Of a stretch of DNA of 64,000 bases, positions 44,181-53,561 are shown piece by piece. Below the pieces are notes generated by a model. The model searched no databases. It was not told the origin of the DNA and saw nothing but the letters and a program-made list of their open reading frames with translations. Positions within the stretch are counted from its first letter, which is position 1. Every line of letters starts with the position of its first letter. A program made the position numbers and the translations under genes. The DNA comes from Chitinophagaceae bacterium (GTDB lineage Bacteria; Bacteroidota; Bacteroidia; Chitinophagales; Chitinophagaceae), in NCBI GenBank assembly GCA_023957575.1, contig JAMLGU010000009.1:1-64000 (forward strand). The letters are read 5' to 3'.

Positions 44181-45395
44181 GTGAACAGAGTTGTAATTAC
44201 AGGCTTAGGTATTTACTCCTGCATTGGCAAAAACCTGCAGGAAGTTAAAAATTCATTATATGAAGGCAAATCGGGTATCATTTACGACCCGGTTAGGAAA
44301 GATTTTGGCTATAGGTCGGCCTTAACCGGATGGGTGGAGCGACCCGCCCTGAAAGGGCTTTTAGACAGGCGCTCGCGCATCATGCTGGCCGAAGAAGGCG
44401 AATATGCCTATATGGCCACCTTAGAGGCATTGCAGCAGGCCGGCATTTCAGAGGCGTATATTGCAGAAATTGAGCCGGGAATATTATACGGAAACGACAG
44501 TTCTGCCAAAGCAGTCATTGAATCTACCGATTTGATCAGAGAAAAGAAAGACACCATGCTGGTTGGTAGCGCCGCCGTATTTCAAACGCTCAACTCTACA
44601 GTAACCATGAATTTGGCTACCATTTTCAAACTCAAGGGGATTAACCTTACTGTAAGCGCTGCCTGTGCCAGTGGTTCTCACTCCATCGGGCTGGCTTATT
44701 TATTAATAAAAATGGGATTGCAGCAATGCGTTATTGCAGGAGGTGCTCAGGAAATCAATCATCTGTCAATGGGTACTTTCGACGCATTGGGTGCATTTTC
44801 TATAAGAGAAGATGACCCGCAAAAAGCATCGCGCCCATTTGATAAAGACAGGGATGGATTGATACCCAGTGGCGGAGCGGCCACCGTTATTTTAGAAAGT
44901 TTGGAAAGCGCTCAAAAACGAGGAGCCAATATAATAGGAGAGTTAGTTGGGTATGGGTTTTCATCCAACGGAGAGCATATCTCAAACCCGACCATTGACG
45001 GGCCTGCCAAATCGCTGGTAATGGCATTAAAGGACGCAGGCTTGCAACCGGATGCAATAGACTACATCAATGCTCATGCCACCAGTACACCGGCAGGCGA
45101 TGCCAGCGAAGCACAGGCTATTTGCAAGGTTTTTGGCAGTAATACCCCCGTCAGCTCTACCAAGTCGATGACAGGGCATGAGTGCTGGATGGCGGGCGCC
45201 AGTGAAATTGTGTATAGCTGCCTGATGATGCAGAACGGTTTTATGGCTCCCAATATTAATTTTGAAAATCCCGATACAGAAACAAATTGCATCAACATTG
45301 TGAGAGAAACCACAAACAAAAATATTCAAGTGTTTTTGTCTAACTCTTTTGGTTTTGGTGGAACCAATTCTACATTAATTGTAAAAAAATGGTAA
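44181..45395 (+). CDS. Beta-ketoacyl-ACP synthase (FabF/KAS II type)
   Basis: The 404-residue condensing enzyme elongates acyl chains on an acyl carrier protein. The Cys-His-His triad is seen as C162 (AACASGSHS), H299 (NAHATSTPAGD) and H333 (KSMTGHECWMAG). Start is GTG 44181, four bases behind a -7 box TAATTTTG (44169-44176), pointing to a leaderless message. It is paired with its own ACP gene 9 bases downstream, which suggests a dedicated pathway such as aryl polyene/flexirubin-type or lipid synthesis rather than the housekeeping FabF. No other genes of such a pathway are adjacent. Confidence 0.88.
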   Translation: MNRVVITGLGIYSCIGKNLQEVKNSLYEGKSGIIYDPVRKDFGYRSALTGWVERPALKGLLDRRSRIMLAEEGEYAYMATLEALQQAGISEAYIAEIEPGILYGNDSSAKAVIESTDLIREKKDTMLVGSAAVFQTLNSTVTMNLATIFKLKGINLTVSAACASGSHSIGLAYLLIKMGLQQCVIAGGAQEINHLSMGTFDALGAFSIREDDPQKASRPFDKDRDGLIPSGGAATVILESLESAQKRGANIIGELVGYGFSSNGEHISNPTIDGPAKSLVMALKDAGLQPDAIDYINAHATSTPAGDASEAQAICKVFGSNTPVSSTKSMTGHECWMAGASEIVYSCLMMQNGFMAPNINFENPDTETNCINIVRETTNKNIQVFLSNSFGFGGTNSTLIVKKW

Positions 45396-45404
45396 TTTTG
45401 CAGC

Positions 45405-45665
45405 ATGAAAAGTATGAATGAAATAATATCAATAACTAATTCATTCCTTGTTGATGAATTTGAGGCGGAGGCAGATGCTATTAAACCGGAGGCAGATTTA
45501 AAAGAAGTTTTGGATTTGGATAGCCTCGATTATATTGATTTGGTAGTGGCATTGGAAAACAATTTTCATTTCAAAGTACAACCGGGCGATTTTGCGCCAC
45601 TTGTTACCTTCCAGGATTTTTATAATTACATTGAAGCCCAGATAGCCAGAAAAGAAACGGCATAA
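45405..45665 (+). CDS. Acyl carrier protein
   Basis: The 86-residue acidic four-helix protein carries the phosphopantetheine attachment serine S40 in DLDSLDYID. It is the natural carrier for the ketosynthase encoded 9 bases upstream. It has its own possible promoter: the -7 box TAATTTTG (45393-45400) overlaps the stop codon of the ketosynthase and lies 4 bases before this ATG, so the carrier could be made without the synthase. The sequence differs from typical AcpP around the N terminus. Confidence 0.88.
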   Translation: MKSMNEIISITNSFLVDEFEAEADAIKPEADLKEVLDLDSLDYIDLVVALENNFHFKVQPGDFAPLVTFQDFYNYIEAQIARKETA

Positions 45666-45718
45666 ATAAAAGCCACTTGTGCTGCAAGCGCAAATAATAA
45701 AACGAAATGTATTATAGA

Positions 45719-46858
45719 TCAGGATTTTCTCCTGACTCTGATTTGCATGGCGTTTTCAATTTTGTTCTCACTAAAAAGAATCAGATAACCGCCGCCGCCG
45801 GCTCCGCTGATTTTATACCCTGAAACGATTGGTTTATATTTTTGAAGTTGATTGGTAATTTCATCATTTACCATTTTTGGGAACATGGCCACCTGAGCAT
45901 CAAAGCTGTCAGTCAATGCTTTACCAAAAGCAGCAGTATCCTTATTGATAAAGGCAGTCCAACAATTTTCGGCTGCCTCACTAAGCCTTTTTGCTCCTTC
46001 TTTCGAAATATTTGTTTCATCCAATACATGAAAATCGATGATTCGGGGCGAAAGTGGTATCATCCAAAGCCTTTTTTCGATCCAATCCAATTTTTCATCA
46101 TCCAAAACCGATTCGATATTTACCGGCCAGTATCCCTTGTTATAATGTAACCTGTTTGCTCCGGGAAGTGCAATCCCCAGCGCATCTTGTGAGCCGCTTA
46201 CATACAGTGTGCCGGGCGGGTTTTCAAAACAGAACATGGTTAGCGCCATTTTTTCCCTGTCGCCCTCAGGTATTTCAGTTTGCCAAAGTTCAATCGCTTT
46301 TTTTCGGGTGCTGGTAGCCATCCCGCTTCTGTCGTTAAAGTCGTAGTCGGGCTCGATTGAAATAGTAATGACCGAACCGGGAAATAATTCATTCACATAA
46401 GGCTGATCCAGCCAACCTCCTGCCAGATCTATCCGATAAGGGATGGTGCAGATTTGGCGTAATGCAGTAGTGGATCTTACCGGTAAGTTTTTATGCGGCA
46501 CCCGCTTACTTACAAAGTATTTAATTCCCAGTTCTTTGCAAAGCGCTTCCTTGGCGGGGCTATGACCATCTTCATTTACAAACAAAATATCTGGCTTTAA
46601 GGCTTTTATCTCTTCCACAAAATCCAATGTTCCACTTCCCGAATTAATCCAGGCTTCTTTAACCACTTTCAAGGCTTTTACCATATAAAGCCGCTCATTA
46701 TCCGAATTGATTGTTTTTCGGGCCTTGAGCCCTTCAATGGTTTTATCAGAACCGATTCCTACATACAGATCGCCATGAGATGCCGCTTCTTCAAAGAAGG
46801 CGACATGGCCGCTGTGCAGCATATCAAAACTACCACTCACAAACACTTTGGGCTTCAT
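45719..46858 (-). CDS. Fusion of cytidylyltransferase-like domain and GHMP kinase-like domain
   Basis: The 379-residue protein joins a nucleotidyltransferase domain (SGSFDMLHSGHV near residues 8-19, with the HxGH signature) to a GHMP sugar kinase-like domain from about residue 137 (IPYRIDLAGGWLDQP, later ISGAGGGGYLILF). Such an enzyme could phosphorylate a sugar and activate it with a nucleotide for polysaccharide synthesis, perhaps a heptose or fucose-type sugar. The order is opposite to that of HldE and the kinase belongs to a different family. ATG 46858 is preferred to GTG 46861. It forms one end of the surface polysaccharide cluster. Confidence 0.8.
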   Translation of the reverse strand: MKPKVFVSGSFDMLHSGHVAFFEEAASHGDLYVGIGSDKTIEGLKARKTINSDNERLYMVKALKVVKEAWINSGSGTLDFVEEIKALKPDILFVNEDGHSPAKEALCKELGIKYFVSKRVPHKNLPVRSTTALRQICTIPYRIDLAGGWLDQPYVNELFPGSVITISIEPDYDFNDRSGMATSTRKKAIELWQTEIPEGDREKMALTMFCFENPPGTLYVSGSQDALGIALPGANRLHYNKGYWPVNIESVLDDEKLDWIEKRLWMIPLSPRIIDFHVLDETNISKEGAKRLSEAAENCWTAFINKDTAAFGKALTDSFDAQVAMFPKMVNDEITNQLQKYKPIVSGYKISGAGGGGYLILFSENKIENAMQIRVRRKS

Positions 46859-46925
46859 CACTTATCATTTTTGGTTACTATTAATAATATTTCATTTCTT
46901 TTCATGCTATGAGGTACAATAATAA

Positions 46926-47111
46926 TTAGAAAAATTGTCCCAACTTTCTCAGCGGCTTCAATAGGATGGTATAAAATGCCGGTTTCAACTGATTGACCTT
47001 CCAAGCTCTACGGTCGTTTTTAAACGCTTTCCATCTGGCCAATATATCCTGATTAGAAGCGCCTCCCATACGCATGTGAATAATTGTTCCGCAAAGATAA
47101 AAAAGATACAC
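46926..47111 (-). pseudogene. C-terminal remnant of a family 2 glycosyltransferase
   Basis: The last 50 or so residues (MRMGGASNQDILARWKAFKN, then RRAWKVNQLKPAFYTILLKP) match the characteristic C-terminal end of WcaA-like GT2 enzymes. No catalytic domain precedes them; reading frame support fades upstream of about 47075, where a GT4 gene soon begins. It is therefore a 3' fragment left by a deletion or gene replacement in the cluster. Confidence 0.65.
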
Positions 47112-47132
47112 TTTGTTGAATTCTTATTTTAA

Positions 47133-48143
47133 TTAACTCAACAACATTATTAATTCTTCAATTTTGTTTGAAATTTTGATTTTGGATGGCTTCATTTCTT
47201 CAAAAAAAGAAATTCTGAAACTATCGGCAATTTCATCCACACTCAAAGGATTAAAAGTCAAAGAAGGTTCACACACTTCATAAATATAAGGCAAGTCAGC
47301 GCCAATCACTTTGCATCCATGCTCTATTGCCTCCACCAATCCCATGCCAAAACTTTCTGCCAATGAAGGAAATATCAAAAACTCTGACTGCAAGTAATAT
47401 TTTCTTAATAATGACTGAGGGAGAAAACCAATGTTTTCAATTGGAACTCCTTGTTGCTGCTTCAATAAGATTAGTTTTTGGATATTATTGAATTTCTCAG
47501 AAACAGTGAGTATTAACTTCCCCTGTCTGTATTTTTTATAGAAATTGCTGAATGCCTCAATAAGTCGAATATGATTTTTGTGCGGCACCCCATTGCTTAC
47601 ATAAATATATTGCCCCTTTAGGCGCTCCTGATTTATTTCTCCCTTAAGGTTCACATAAAAAGGCAAAAGCAAAATTTTCCGATTAGAAATTTGGTATTTA
47701 GAACTTAACTTCTCTTTTATTAAATCGGTTTGAACCACCCAGTAATCTGAGTTTTTTTTCAAAATATTTAAAATAAACCTCTTCAAATAAAGTATTCCGG
47801 TATAAAATATCGGTAAGCCAGGCGGTCTTTCCAGATACAGCGGATGGTGAAAATAAGTATATACTTTCGCTGTTAATCTGATTACCGGCGGAATATTTGC
47901 AAAACACAATACTGTAGAAAAATCTGATTTGTGCTGTAGATAAAAATTGATTCTTTTTGAAAAATCGGATTTCTGAAATTTCAAAACATTTGTTGGTTTT
48001 ATCGACTGTATATTTCCCTTAAGTCGTTCATCCAATAAATAATATACATGCTTTTCCGTTTTTTCCAAATTGGTAATCAGATAATCTAATAGCACTTTGG
48101 TTCCTACTCCATTATCAATATATATTGCATCAATTAAAATCAT
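47133..48143 (-). CDS. Family 4 glycosyltransferase
   Basis: The 336-residue cytoplasmic protein has a GT-B fold. Its C-terminal part shows the donor-binding pattern: IYVSNGVPHKNHIRLIEAF, the P-S-L-A-E-S-F-G-M-G-L-V-E-A acidic motif and a GCKVIGADLP strand. It retains a nucleotide-activated sugar by EX7E-like residues and adds it to a growing glycan. Sugar specificity cannot be read. The first 64 residues are nearly duplicated in the fragment at 49230-49451, which suggests a recombination event. It lies between a GT2 remnant and an intact GT2. Confidence 0.85.
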   Translation of the reverse strand: MILIDAIYIDNGVGTKVLLDYLITNLEKTEKHVYYLLDERLKGNIQSIKPTNVLKFQKSDFSKRINFYLQHKSDFSTVLCFANIPPVIRLTAKVYTYFHHPLYLERPPGLPIFYTGILYLKRFILNILKKNSDYWVVQTDLIKEKLSSKYQISNRKILLLPFYVNLKGEINQERLKGQYIYVSNGVPHKNHIRLIEAFSNFYKKYRQGKLILTVSEKFNNIQKLILLKQQQGVPIENIGFLPQSLLRKYYLQSEFLIFPSLAESFGMGLVEAIEHGCKVIGADLPYIYEVCEPSLTFNPLSVDEIADSFRISFFEEMKPSKIKISNKIEELIMLLS

Positions 48144-48342
48144 TTTTTCTTTTTCAATGCTGAGAAGAGAAAAATAGGCTCACCCTCTTTTTTAAAAACT
48201 CCCTCTTAATCAGTTTTTCCAAAAAATTGATGATTATTCGAACTGGATTCTACAATTGGCTAAAAAACGCCAATACTTCTTTCTTCTGTAATTAAACCGT
48301 ACAAAATTTTTAATGGAATTAAATCAACTTCATCAAAACTCG

Positions 48343-49188
48343 TCAGGACTCAATATTCTTAACACTATTAAGTTGTCTGATTTTTTCAATCGTTTCCCCA
48401 TTTGCCTTTTTCCGCTCCCGATCCCAAAACCATCCCCATTTGTTAAAATAACGAATAGCTGAAAAAATATGATGCTTTAAAAGCTTTCTGTTATTGTAAG
48501 ACCCTCTGTTGTGATGGTGTATTATTGAGACAAAAGGATAATAAATTGTTTTTGCCATCCGACTGATTCGGCGATTCAAATCAATATCCTCCAGATAAAG
48601 AAAAAATCGCTCATCAAAGCCATTGCTTTTTTGAAGAATTGAATTTCTCATAAACATAAAGCATCCTGATAGGTTAGGGATCTGCATTACACTATTATAA
48701 TCAAAATCTTTTAATTCATATTTATCATTCATCCGCTGCGACCATTTCAAAGAAGGCAAAAACCTTCTGGTTGCTATGTTGAGAGGGTCGGGCAACAATT
48801 TACACAATCGTTGCAAACTACCATCAGGGTACAACACTTTTGGCATTATATTCCCCACATCCGGATGCTCTTCCATATATTGATAAAGCCTTTCCAGAAC
48901 TTCCGACTTAAAACTAATGTCCGGATTTAATACCAGATAATATTCGGTGTCTGTCTTTTTTCTGATTGCCATATTATGCCCTTTCCCAAATCCCGGATTA
49001 TCAAAAGCCTCAATTATCTCAACGCGGGGATCAGACAGAAAAGCCCCTAAATCCGGTTCTGTCGAATTTGCCACAAGAAACAGTTTCACATTGAGTCCTG
49101 TAGAAAGAAAACTTTCTATAGTTCTCCTTACACTTTCTATAGTCTGTTCATAAACAACAATAGAAGCCGTAATTTGAAATTTACTCAT
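48343..49188 (-). CDS. Family 2 glycosyltransferase, rhamnosyl/fucosyltransferase-like
   Basis: The 281-residue GT-A protein has the N-terminal ASIVVY strand, VANSTEPDL, the DNPGFGKGHN motif and the LNPDI metal-binding region, followed by FFLYLEDIDLNRR, typical of the WbbL-like group that transfers deoxyhexoses such as rhamnose. Given gmd and fcl nearby, GDP-fucose is another possible donor. It is bracketed by a full GT4 gene and by a duplicated 5' fragment of that gene. Confidence 0.85.
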   Translation of the reverse strand: MSKFQITASIVVYEQTIESVRRTIESFLSTGLNVKLFLVANSTEPDLGAFLSDPRVEIIEAFDNPGFGKGHNMAIRKKTDTEYYLVLNPDISFKSEVLERLYQYMEEHPDVGNIMPKVLYPDGSLQRLCKLLPDPLNIATRRFLPSLKWSQRMNDKYELKDFDYNSVMQIPNLSGCFMFMRNSILQKSNGFDERFFLYLEDIDLNRRISRMAKTIYYPFVSIIHHHNRGSYNNRKLLKHHIFSAIRYFNKWGWFWDRERKKANGETIEKIRQLNSVKNIES

Positions 49189-49229
49189 TGGTGAATATTT
49201 TATAACAATAATAATACAGGAGTAGCTAA

Positions 49230-49451
49230 CTATGAGGTGGAGAGTTTCTTTAAAAAACTCCGGGTCAAAAAGACTGACTTTTGAAATTTCAGCACATTTG
49301 TCGGTTTTATTGCCTGCACATTATTCTTAATTCGCTCATCCAATAAATAATAAATATGCTTATCCGTTTTTTCCAATTCAGCTATCAGATAATCCAAAAG
49401 TATTTTGGTACCGCCGCCATTATCAACATATATTGCATCTATCAGAATCAC
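49230..49451 (-). pseudogene. Duplicated 5' fragment of the GT4 gene at 47133
   Basis: Seventy-three codons begin MILIDAIYVDNGGGTKILLD and run parallel to the first 64 residues of the GT4 protein at 47133-48143, with most positions identical (for example YYLLDER and IKPTNVLKFQKS). After that it diverges and stops (VFLTRSFLKKLSTS). No further glycosyltransferase sequence follows. It is a partial duplication, possibly the footprint of insertion of the GT2 gene between the copies. Confidence 0.85.
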
Positions 49452-49505
49452 TTTTGCTTCTTTTTCATTTAAAACTGAATTGGTAACTAAGCTGATAAAT
49501 CAATC

Positions 49506-50597
49506 TTACCTGTTCAAATCAATGCTTTCCACATACCAACGGATCAGTTTGCTAATTCCTTCCTCTATTTCCACCTCATGCCGCCAGCCCAGTGACTGTA
49601 ATTTAGAAACATCTGTCAATTTCCTCATGGTGCCATCCGGCTTATTGGTATTGAAAACAATATCACCGCCATAATTAAATTGTTCCTTAATTTTTTGGGC
49701 TAATTCTTTTATCGAAATATCCTTCCCTGTTCCAATATTAATATGATAGTTTCTTTGCTCCTCATCCTTTTTTTGTTCCTTAAGGTGGCTGAAATCAATA
49801 TTTTCCATTAAAAACAGGCAGGCTTTGGCCATATCTTCACTCCACAAAAATTCGCGTAATGGCATTCCCGACCCCCATACCTCTACATATTCTTTATGGA
49901 TACCATAACTACTCAGTAATTCATTTAGCTGCAACCCTGTTTCTGATGCAATTGCGCCCGCAATGGGTCTTATTTTCAGGTCTGACCGAATTTTTTCATA
50001 ATCATTCTCTTCAAGACATTTTGCCAAATAGAATTTTCTGATGAGGGCTGGGAGCACGTGACTTTTTTGAAGATCAAAATTATCATTCGGACCATACAAA
50101 TTAGTCGGCATCACCGCCAGAAAGTTGGTTCCATATTGCAAATTGTAACTTTCACACATTTTAAGCCCGGCAATCTTGGCAATGGCATAAGGTTCATTAG
50201 TATATTCCAACGGACCTGTCAATAAGTATTCTTCTTTAATTGGTTGTGGCGCATCTTTTGGGTAAATGCAGGTGCTTCCCAGAAAAAGTAATTTTTTAAC
50301 ACCTGTTTTGAAACTCTGCTCAATTACATTTTGCTGTATGCGAAGGTTTTCAGAAATAAAATCTGCCCTGTAGGTATTGTTGGCCACGATACCTCCCACT
50401 TTGGCAGCCGCCAGAAAAACATATTCAGGCGCTTCTTGCTGAAAGAAATGTTTTACTGCCTTATCATCCAATAAATTCAACTCTTTACTGGTTCGCCCCA
50501 CAAGATTATTGTACCCGTTGCCAACAAGTTGTGCCCATAGAGCAGCGCCTACCAACCCTCTATGTCCGGCTACATATATTTTTGAATCCTTATTCAT
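49506..50597 (-). CDS. fcl: GDP-L-fucose synthase
   Basis: The enzyme epimerises and reduces GDP-4-keto-6-deoxymannose to GDP-L-fucose with NADPH. The 363-residue protein has [10 protein letters not shown] (11-20), the serine of [15 protein letters not shown], the YxxxK pair in YAIAKIAG and the [10 protein letters not shown] block. It is longer than the usual 310-320 residues because of an insertion around residues 195-240. The start overlaps the end of gmd by 8 bases, so the two steps are translationally linked. Confidence 0.93.
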   Translation of the reverse strand: MNKDSKIYVAGHRGLVGAALWAQLVGNGYNNLVGRTSKELNLLDDKAVKHFFQQEAPEYVFLAAAKVGGIVANNTYRADFISENLRIQQNVIEQSFKTGVKKLLFLGSTCIYPKDAPQPIKEEYLLTGPLEYTNEPYAIAKIAGLKMCESYNLQYGTNFLAVMPTNLYGPNDNFDLQKSHVLPALIRKFYLAKCLEENDYEKIRSDLKIRPIAGAIASETGLQLNELLSSYGIHKEYVEVWGSGMPLREFLWSEDMAKACLFLMENIDFSHLKEQKKDEEQRNYHINIGTGKDISIKELAQKIKEQFNYGGDIVFNTNKPDGTMRKLTDVSKLQSLGWRHEVEIEEGISKLIRWYVESIDLNR

Positions 50598-51741
50598 AGT
50601 AATTCATGGTTCTGAAGTTATTACTGCTAAGGAAATCTTCCTTTTTCATCAGGGCAATATCACCCTGCATCATATCCTTCACTAATCCATTCAAATCATA
50701 TTGAGGTTCCCATCCCAGCACTGTTCTGGCCTTGCTTGGGTCGCCAATAAGCAACTCAACTTCTGTAGGCCGGAAATAGGCCGGATCCACTTCGCCAACA
50801 ATTTTACCTTTCAACGATTCGGCGCCCTTCAGATAGGCCTCACCTACTTTAGATACAAAAACAGCTTTATCAATATCATCCACAATTATTTTTTCGTCGG
50901 CTCCTTCTCCTTCAAATTTTACAATCACTCCAGCCTCGCCAAAGGCGAGCTTTACAAAATCGCGAACAGAGGTGGTTACACCGGTGGCAATTACATAATC
51001 TGACGGTTTCTCCTGTTGCAAAATCAGATACATGGCTTTGGCATAATCCTTGGCATGGCCCCAATCTCTTTGTGCAGATAGGTTTCCGAGGAATAGTTTC
51101 TGCTGCAGACCTAATACGATTCTGCTTGCCGCCCGGGTTATCTTTCGTGTAACAAAAGTTTCACCTCTTATTGGAGATTCATGGTTGAACAAGATGCCGT
51201 TGCTGGCATGCATTCCGTAAGCTTCACGGTAATTAACGGTAATCCAATAGGCGTATAATTTGGCTACAGCATAAGGCGATCGGGGATAAAAAGGAGTGGT
51301 TTCCCTTTGAGGCACTTCCTGCACCAATCCATAAAGTTCGGAGGTGGATGCCTGATATATTCTGGTTTTTTGGGCAAGACCCAAAAGACGAACCGCCTCC
51401 AATACCCTAAGCGTTCCTATACCATCTGCATTGGCTGTGTATTCCGGCGTGTCGAAACTCACCTTTACATGGCTCATGGCTGCCAGGTTATAAATTTCAT
51501 CGGGCTGCACATCCTGAATCACTCGGGTTAAGTTCAAAGAATCTGTAAGATCGCCATAATGAAGAATCAGCTTTTTTCCCTCTTTATGAGGGTCTTCGTA
51601 TAAATGGTCAATTCTTTCTGTATTAAAGAGAGAGGAACGCCTTTTGAGTCCGTGTACTGTGTAACCCTTCTTTAAAAGGTACTCGGCCAGATAAGCACCA
51701 TCCTGACCGGTAATGCCGGTTATAAATGCTGTTTTTGACAT
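50590..51741 (-). CDS. gmd: GDP-mannose 4,6-dehydratase
   Basis: Gmd converts GDP-mannose to GDP-4-keto-6-deoxymannose, the first step to GDP-fucose. The 383-residue protein has the NAD(P)-binding [10 protein letters not shown] at about 8-17, the STSELYG serine/threonine region, [10 protein letters not shown] with the catalytic tyrosine and lysine, and [16 protein letters not shown]. Length fits. It is directly upstream of fcl on the minus strand, forming a two-gene GDP-fucose unit in the polysaccharide cluster. Confidence 0.95.
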   Translation of the reverse strand: MSKTAFITGITGQDGAYLAEYLLKKGYTVHGLKRRSSLFNTERIDHLYEDPHKEGKKLILHYGDLTDSLNLTRVIQDVQPDEIYNLAAMSHVKVSFDTPEYTANADGIGTLRVLEAVRLLGLAQKTRIYQASTSELYGLVQEVPQRETTPFYPRSPYAVAKLYAYWITVNYREAYGMHASNGILFNHESPIRGETFVTRKITRAASRIVLGLQQKLFLGNLSAQRDWGHAKDYAKAMYLILQQEKPSDYVIATGVTTSVRDFVKLAFGEAGVIVKFEGEGADEKIIVDDIDKAVFVSKVGEAYLKGAESLKGKIVGEVDPAYFRPTEVELLIGDPSKARTVLGWEPQYDLNGLVKDMMQGDIALMKKEDFLSSNNFRTMNYYE

Positions 51742-51840
51742 TTTTCTGTTTATTAATGAATAAAGTTAGAGATAAGTCAAATATCCGAAACCTCTATTCT
51801 TTATTTTCCCATTTATTTTATAGAAGTATTAAATTTCAAA

Positions 51841-52065
51841 CGCTTAATCAAACCTTAATGCTTCAATCCTTTTTTTAAACATTAAGAAATGAAGGAACAT
51901 GAAGCTTTATTTGCTTAATCTAACCTTAATGCCTTAATGTTTCAACCTTTTCTCAACATTAAGAAATTAAGAAGCATTAAGTCGTAAACGCTTCATCTAA
52001 CCTTAATGCCTTAATGTTTCAACCCTATTTTTCAACAATAAGAAATGAAGAGGCATAAATCTTTG
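51841..52065. repeat. Three tandem copies of a 71-77 bp CTTAATG palindromic repeat
   Basis: Units start at about 51841, 51912 and 51989. Each has CTTAATGCCTTAATGTTTC, about 12 bases, AACATTAAGAAATGAAG and an AGCAT element; TTAATGTT and AACATTAA pair as a hairpin. The same family recurs at 53430-53545, on the other side of the ATPase gene. The gene-free stretch 51742-52070 holds nothing else recognised. Confidence 0.85.
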
Positions 52066-52070
52066 ATTCA

Positions 52071-53306
52071 TTAAACTAAGCTCAATTCCATCATTAGAAA
52101 TTCGTAGGCCGGCATCATTTGGATAACACCAAAGTCCGTCCGAAAAATATCCGATTGATTCATCGTTACTATAAATCCTTTATCCACTTTAAGTTGCATC
52201 ATTGCTTCCCTGATACCATTTAACTCCCTGTCAAAGTTTTCGTTATTTATCTGAAAACAAACCTGAACCACTTTAGAAATCCGGCTCTTTTCCATTACGA
52301 CAAAGTCACATTCTCCCTTTCCTTTAAAGTAGAATATAGATTTGCTATTGCGCCGCAGATGGTTGAATATAAGATTCTCCAGCATCCTTCCATCATTCCG
52401 GCTTGCCGATACAGCCAATTCTGTATAAATTCCGGTATCGGCAACATATACCTTTTTTGGATTTCTCGCCTGAACTTTTAGCGAATCATGGTACAAAGGC
52501 ACAAAATCAAGTATATATGAATCTTTCAAATAGGAAAAATACTCCAAAAAGGTGGTAGCAGAGTTGATTCCATACATACCGATCAGTTTGTTTGCCGAAA
52601 TCGGATTTCCAATATTTGAAATCAGGAATAATGTTAATTGCTTCAGCGCTGCCACATCTCGTACAGCATATCGTACCGCAATGTCACGAACAAGTATATC
52701 ATCCACCAACAAAGAAACAATTGAAGGGATATTAAGTGAAACAAATTCAGGGATTCCGCCATTTTCGAGATAAAGTTTCAGGCTCTCTTCCCCAAAATCA
52801 AAACCTTTAAAACGAACAAATTCCGAATAAGAAAACGGAAATAACTCTACAGATAAATGTCTCCCGGTTAAATGGGTACCTAATTCAATACTTAACATTG
52901 AGGCATTCGAACCTGTGATAAATACCTGAAAATTTTCCCTGAGTAAATGGTTTACAAATATTTCCCAGCCATCTGTCAATTGAATTTCATCAAAGTATAG
53001 AATTTTTGAATTTCGTCGAATTATTTCATCATAAAGACGGGCAAAATCTTCTTTACCAAACTTGGAAAGCCGGACATCTTCAAAGTTCAAGATTAAAATA
53101 TCTCCGCCCAGGTCACTCTGTTTTCCCTTCAATATTTGAAGTAAGAGTGTACTTTTTCCGCATCTCCTTAATCCGGTAATTATAGTGGCAAAAGATTTAA
53201 CAATCGGCACTTTGGAAAGAATTTCACGCGAAAATCCCAAGTCCTTTTTTGAGAAAGAAATTTGCTGGGAATCAATTACATGAGCTAATTCTTCCTGACG
53301 TATCAT
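52071..53306 (-). CDS. AAA ATPase with DUF4143-like domain (copy 2)
   Basis: The 411-residue protein has Walker A TGLRRCGKSTLL (44-55, K51), a Walker B YFDEIQL and the ITGSNAS sensor, as in other DUF4143 ATPases. The distal D...ExK pattern expected of the nuclease-like domain is degenerate (GECDFVVMEKSRISKVVQVCF), so a nuclease role is doubtful here. It is flanked on both sides by copies of a CTTAATG palindromic repeat and preceded by two 23-24 bp repeats at 53333-53379. This suggests an inserted unit within the polysaccharide cluster. Confidence 0.85.
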   Translation of the reverse strand: MIRQEELAHVIDSQQISFSKKDLGFSREILSKVPIVKSFATIITGLRRCGKSTLLLQILKGKQSDLGGDILILNFEDVRLSKFGKEDFARLYDEIIRRNSKILYFDEIQLTDGWEIFVNHLLRENFQVFITGSNASMLSIELGTHLTGRHLSVELFPFSYSEFVRFKGFDFGEESLKLYLENGGIPEFVSLNIPSIVSLLVDDILVRDIAVRYAVRDVAALKQLTLFLISNIGNPISANKLIGMYGINSATTFLEYFSYLKDSYILDFVPLYHDSLKVQARNPKKVYVADTGIYTELAVSASRNDGRMLENLIFNHLRRNSKSIFYFKGKGECDFVVMEKSRISKVVQVCFQINNENFDRELNGIREAMMQLKVDKGFIVTMNQSDIFRTDFGVIQMMPAYEFLMMELSLV

Positions 53307-53332
53307 ATTAAATTTTTATCAAAAATAAATCT

Positions 53333-53379
53333 TTTTCAATTATACTGAAAGATATTTTTCATTTATAATGGAAGATATT
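53333..53379 (-). repeat. Two 23-24 bp palindromic repeats upstream of ATPase copy 2
   Basis: Units at 53333-53356 and 53357-53379 read (T)TTTCANTTATANTGRAAGATATT on the plus strand, each with TTTCA...TGAAA-type symmetry. They lie 27 bases before the start codon at 53306, where an operator would sit. Confidence 0.7.
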
Positions 53380-53429
53380 GTATAAATAAAATAATTAAGG
53401 ATATTCTTAGACTTTTGCATTATCAATTT

Positions 53430-53545
53430 TTTCAACCCACCCTTAATGCCTTAATGTTTCAACCCTTTTTTCAACATTAAGAAATGAAGGAGCATGAAGC
53501 CTTAAACGCTTAATCTAACCTTAATGCCTTAATGTTTTTCCCTTT
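53430..53545. repeat. Further copies of the CTTAATG palindromic repeat
   Basis: One full unit (about 53430-53507) and one partial unit (to about 53540) match the array at 51841-52065 closely. Together the two arrays bracket the ATPase gene. Confidence 0.85.
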
Positions 53546-53561
53546 CCTTAAACAAGATAAA

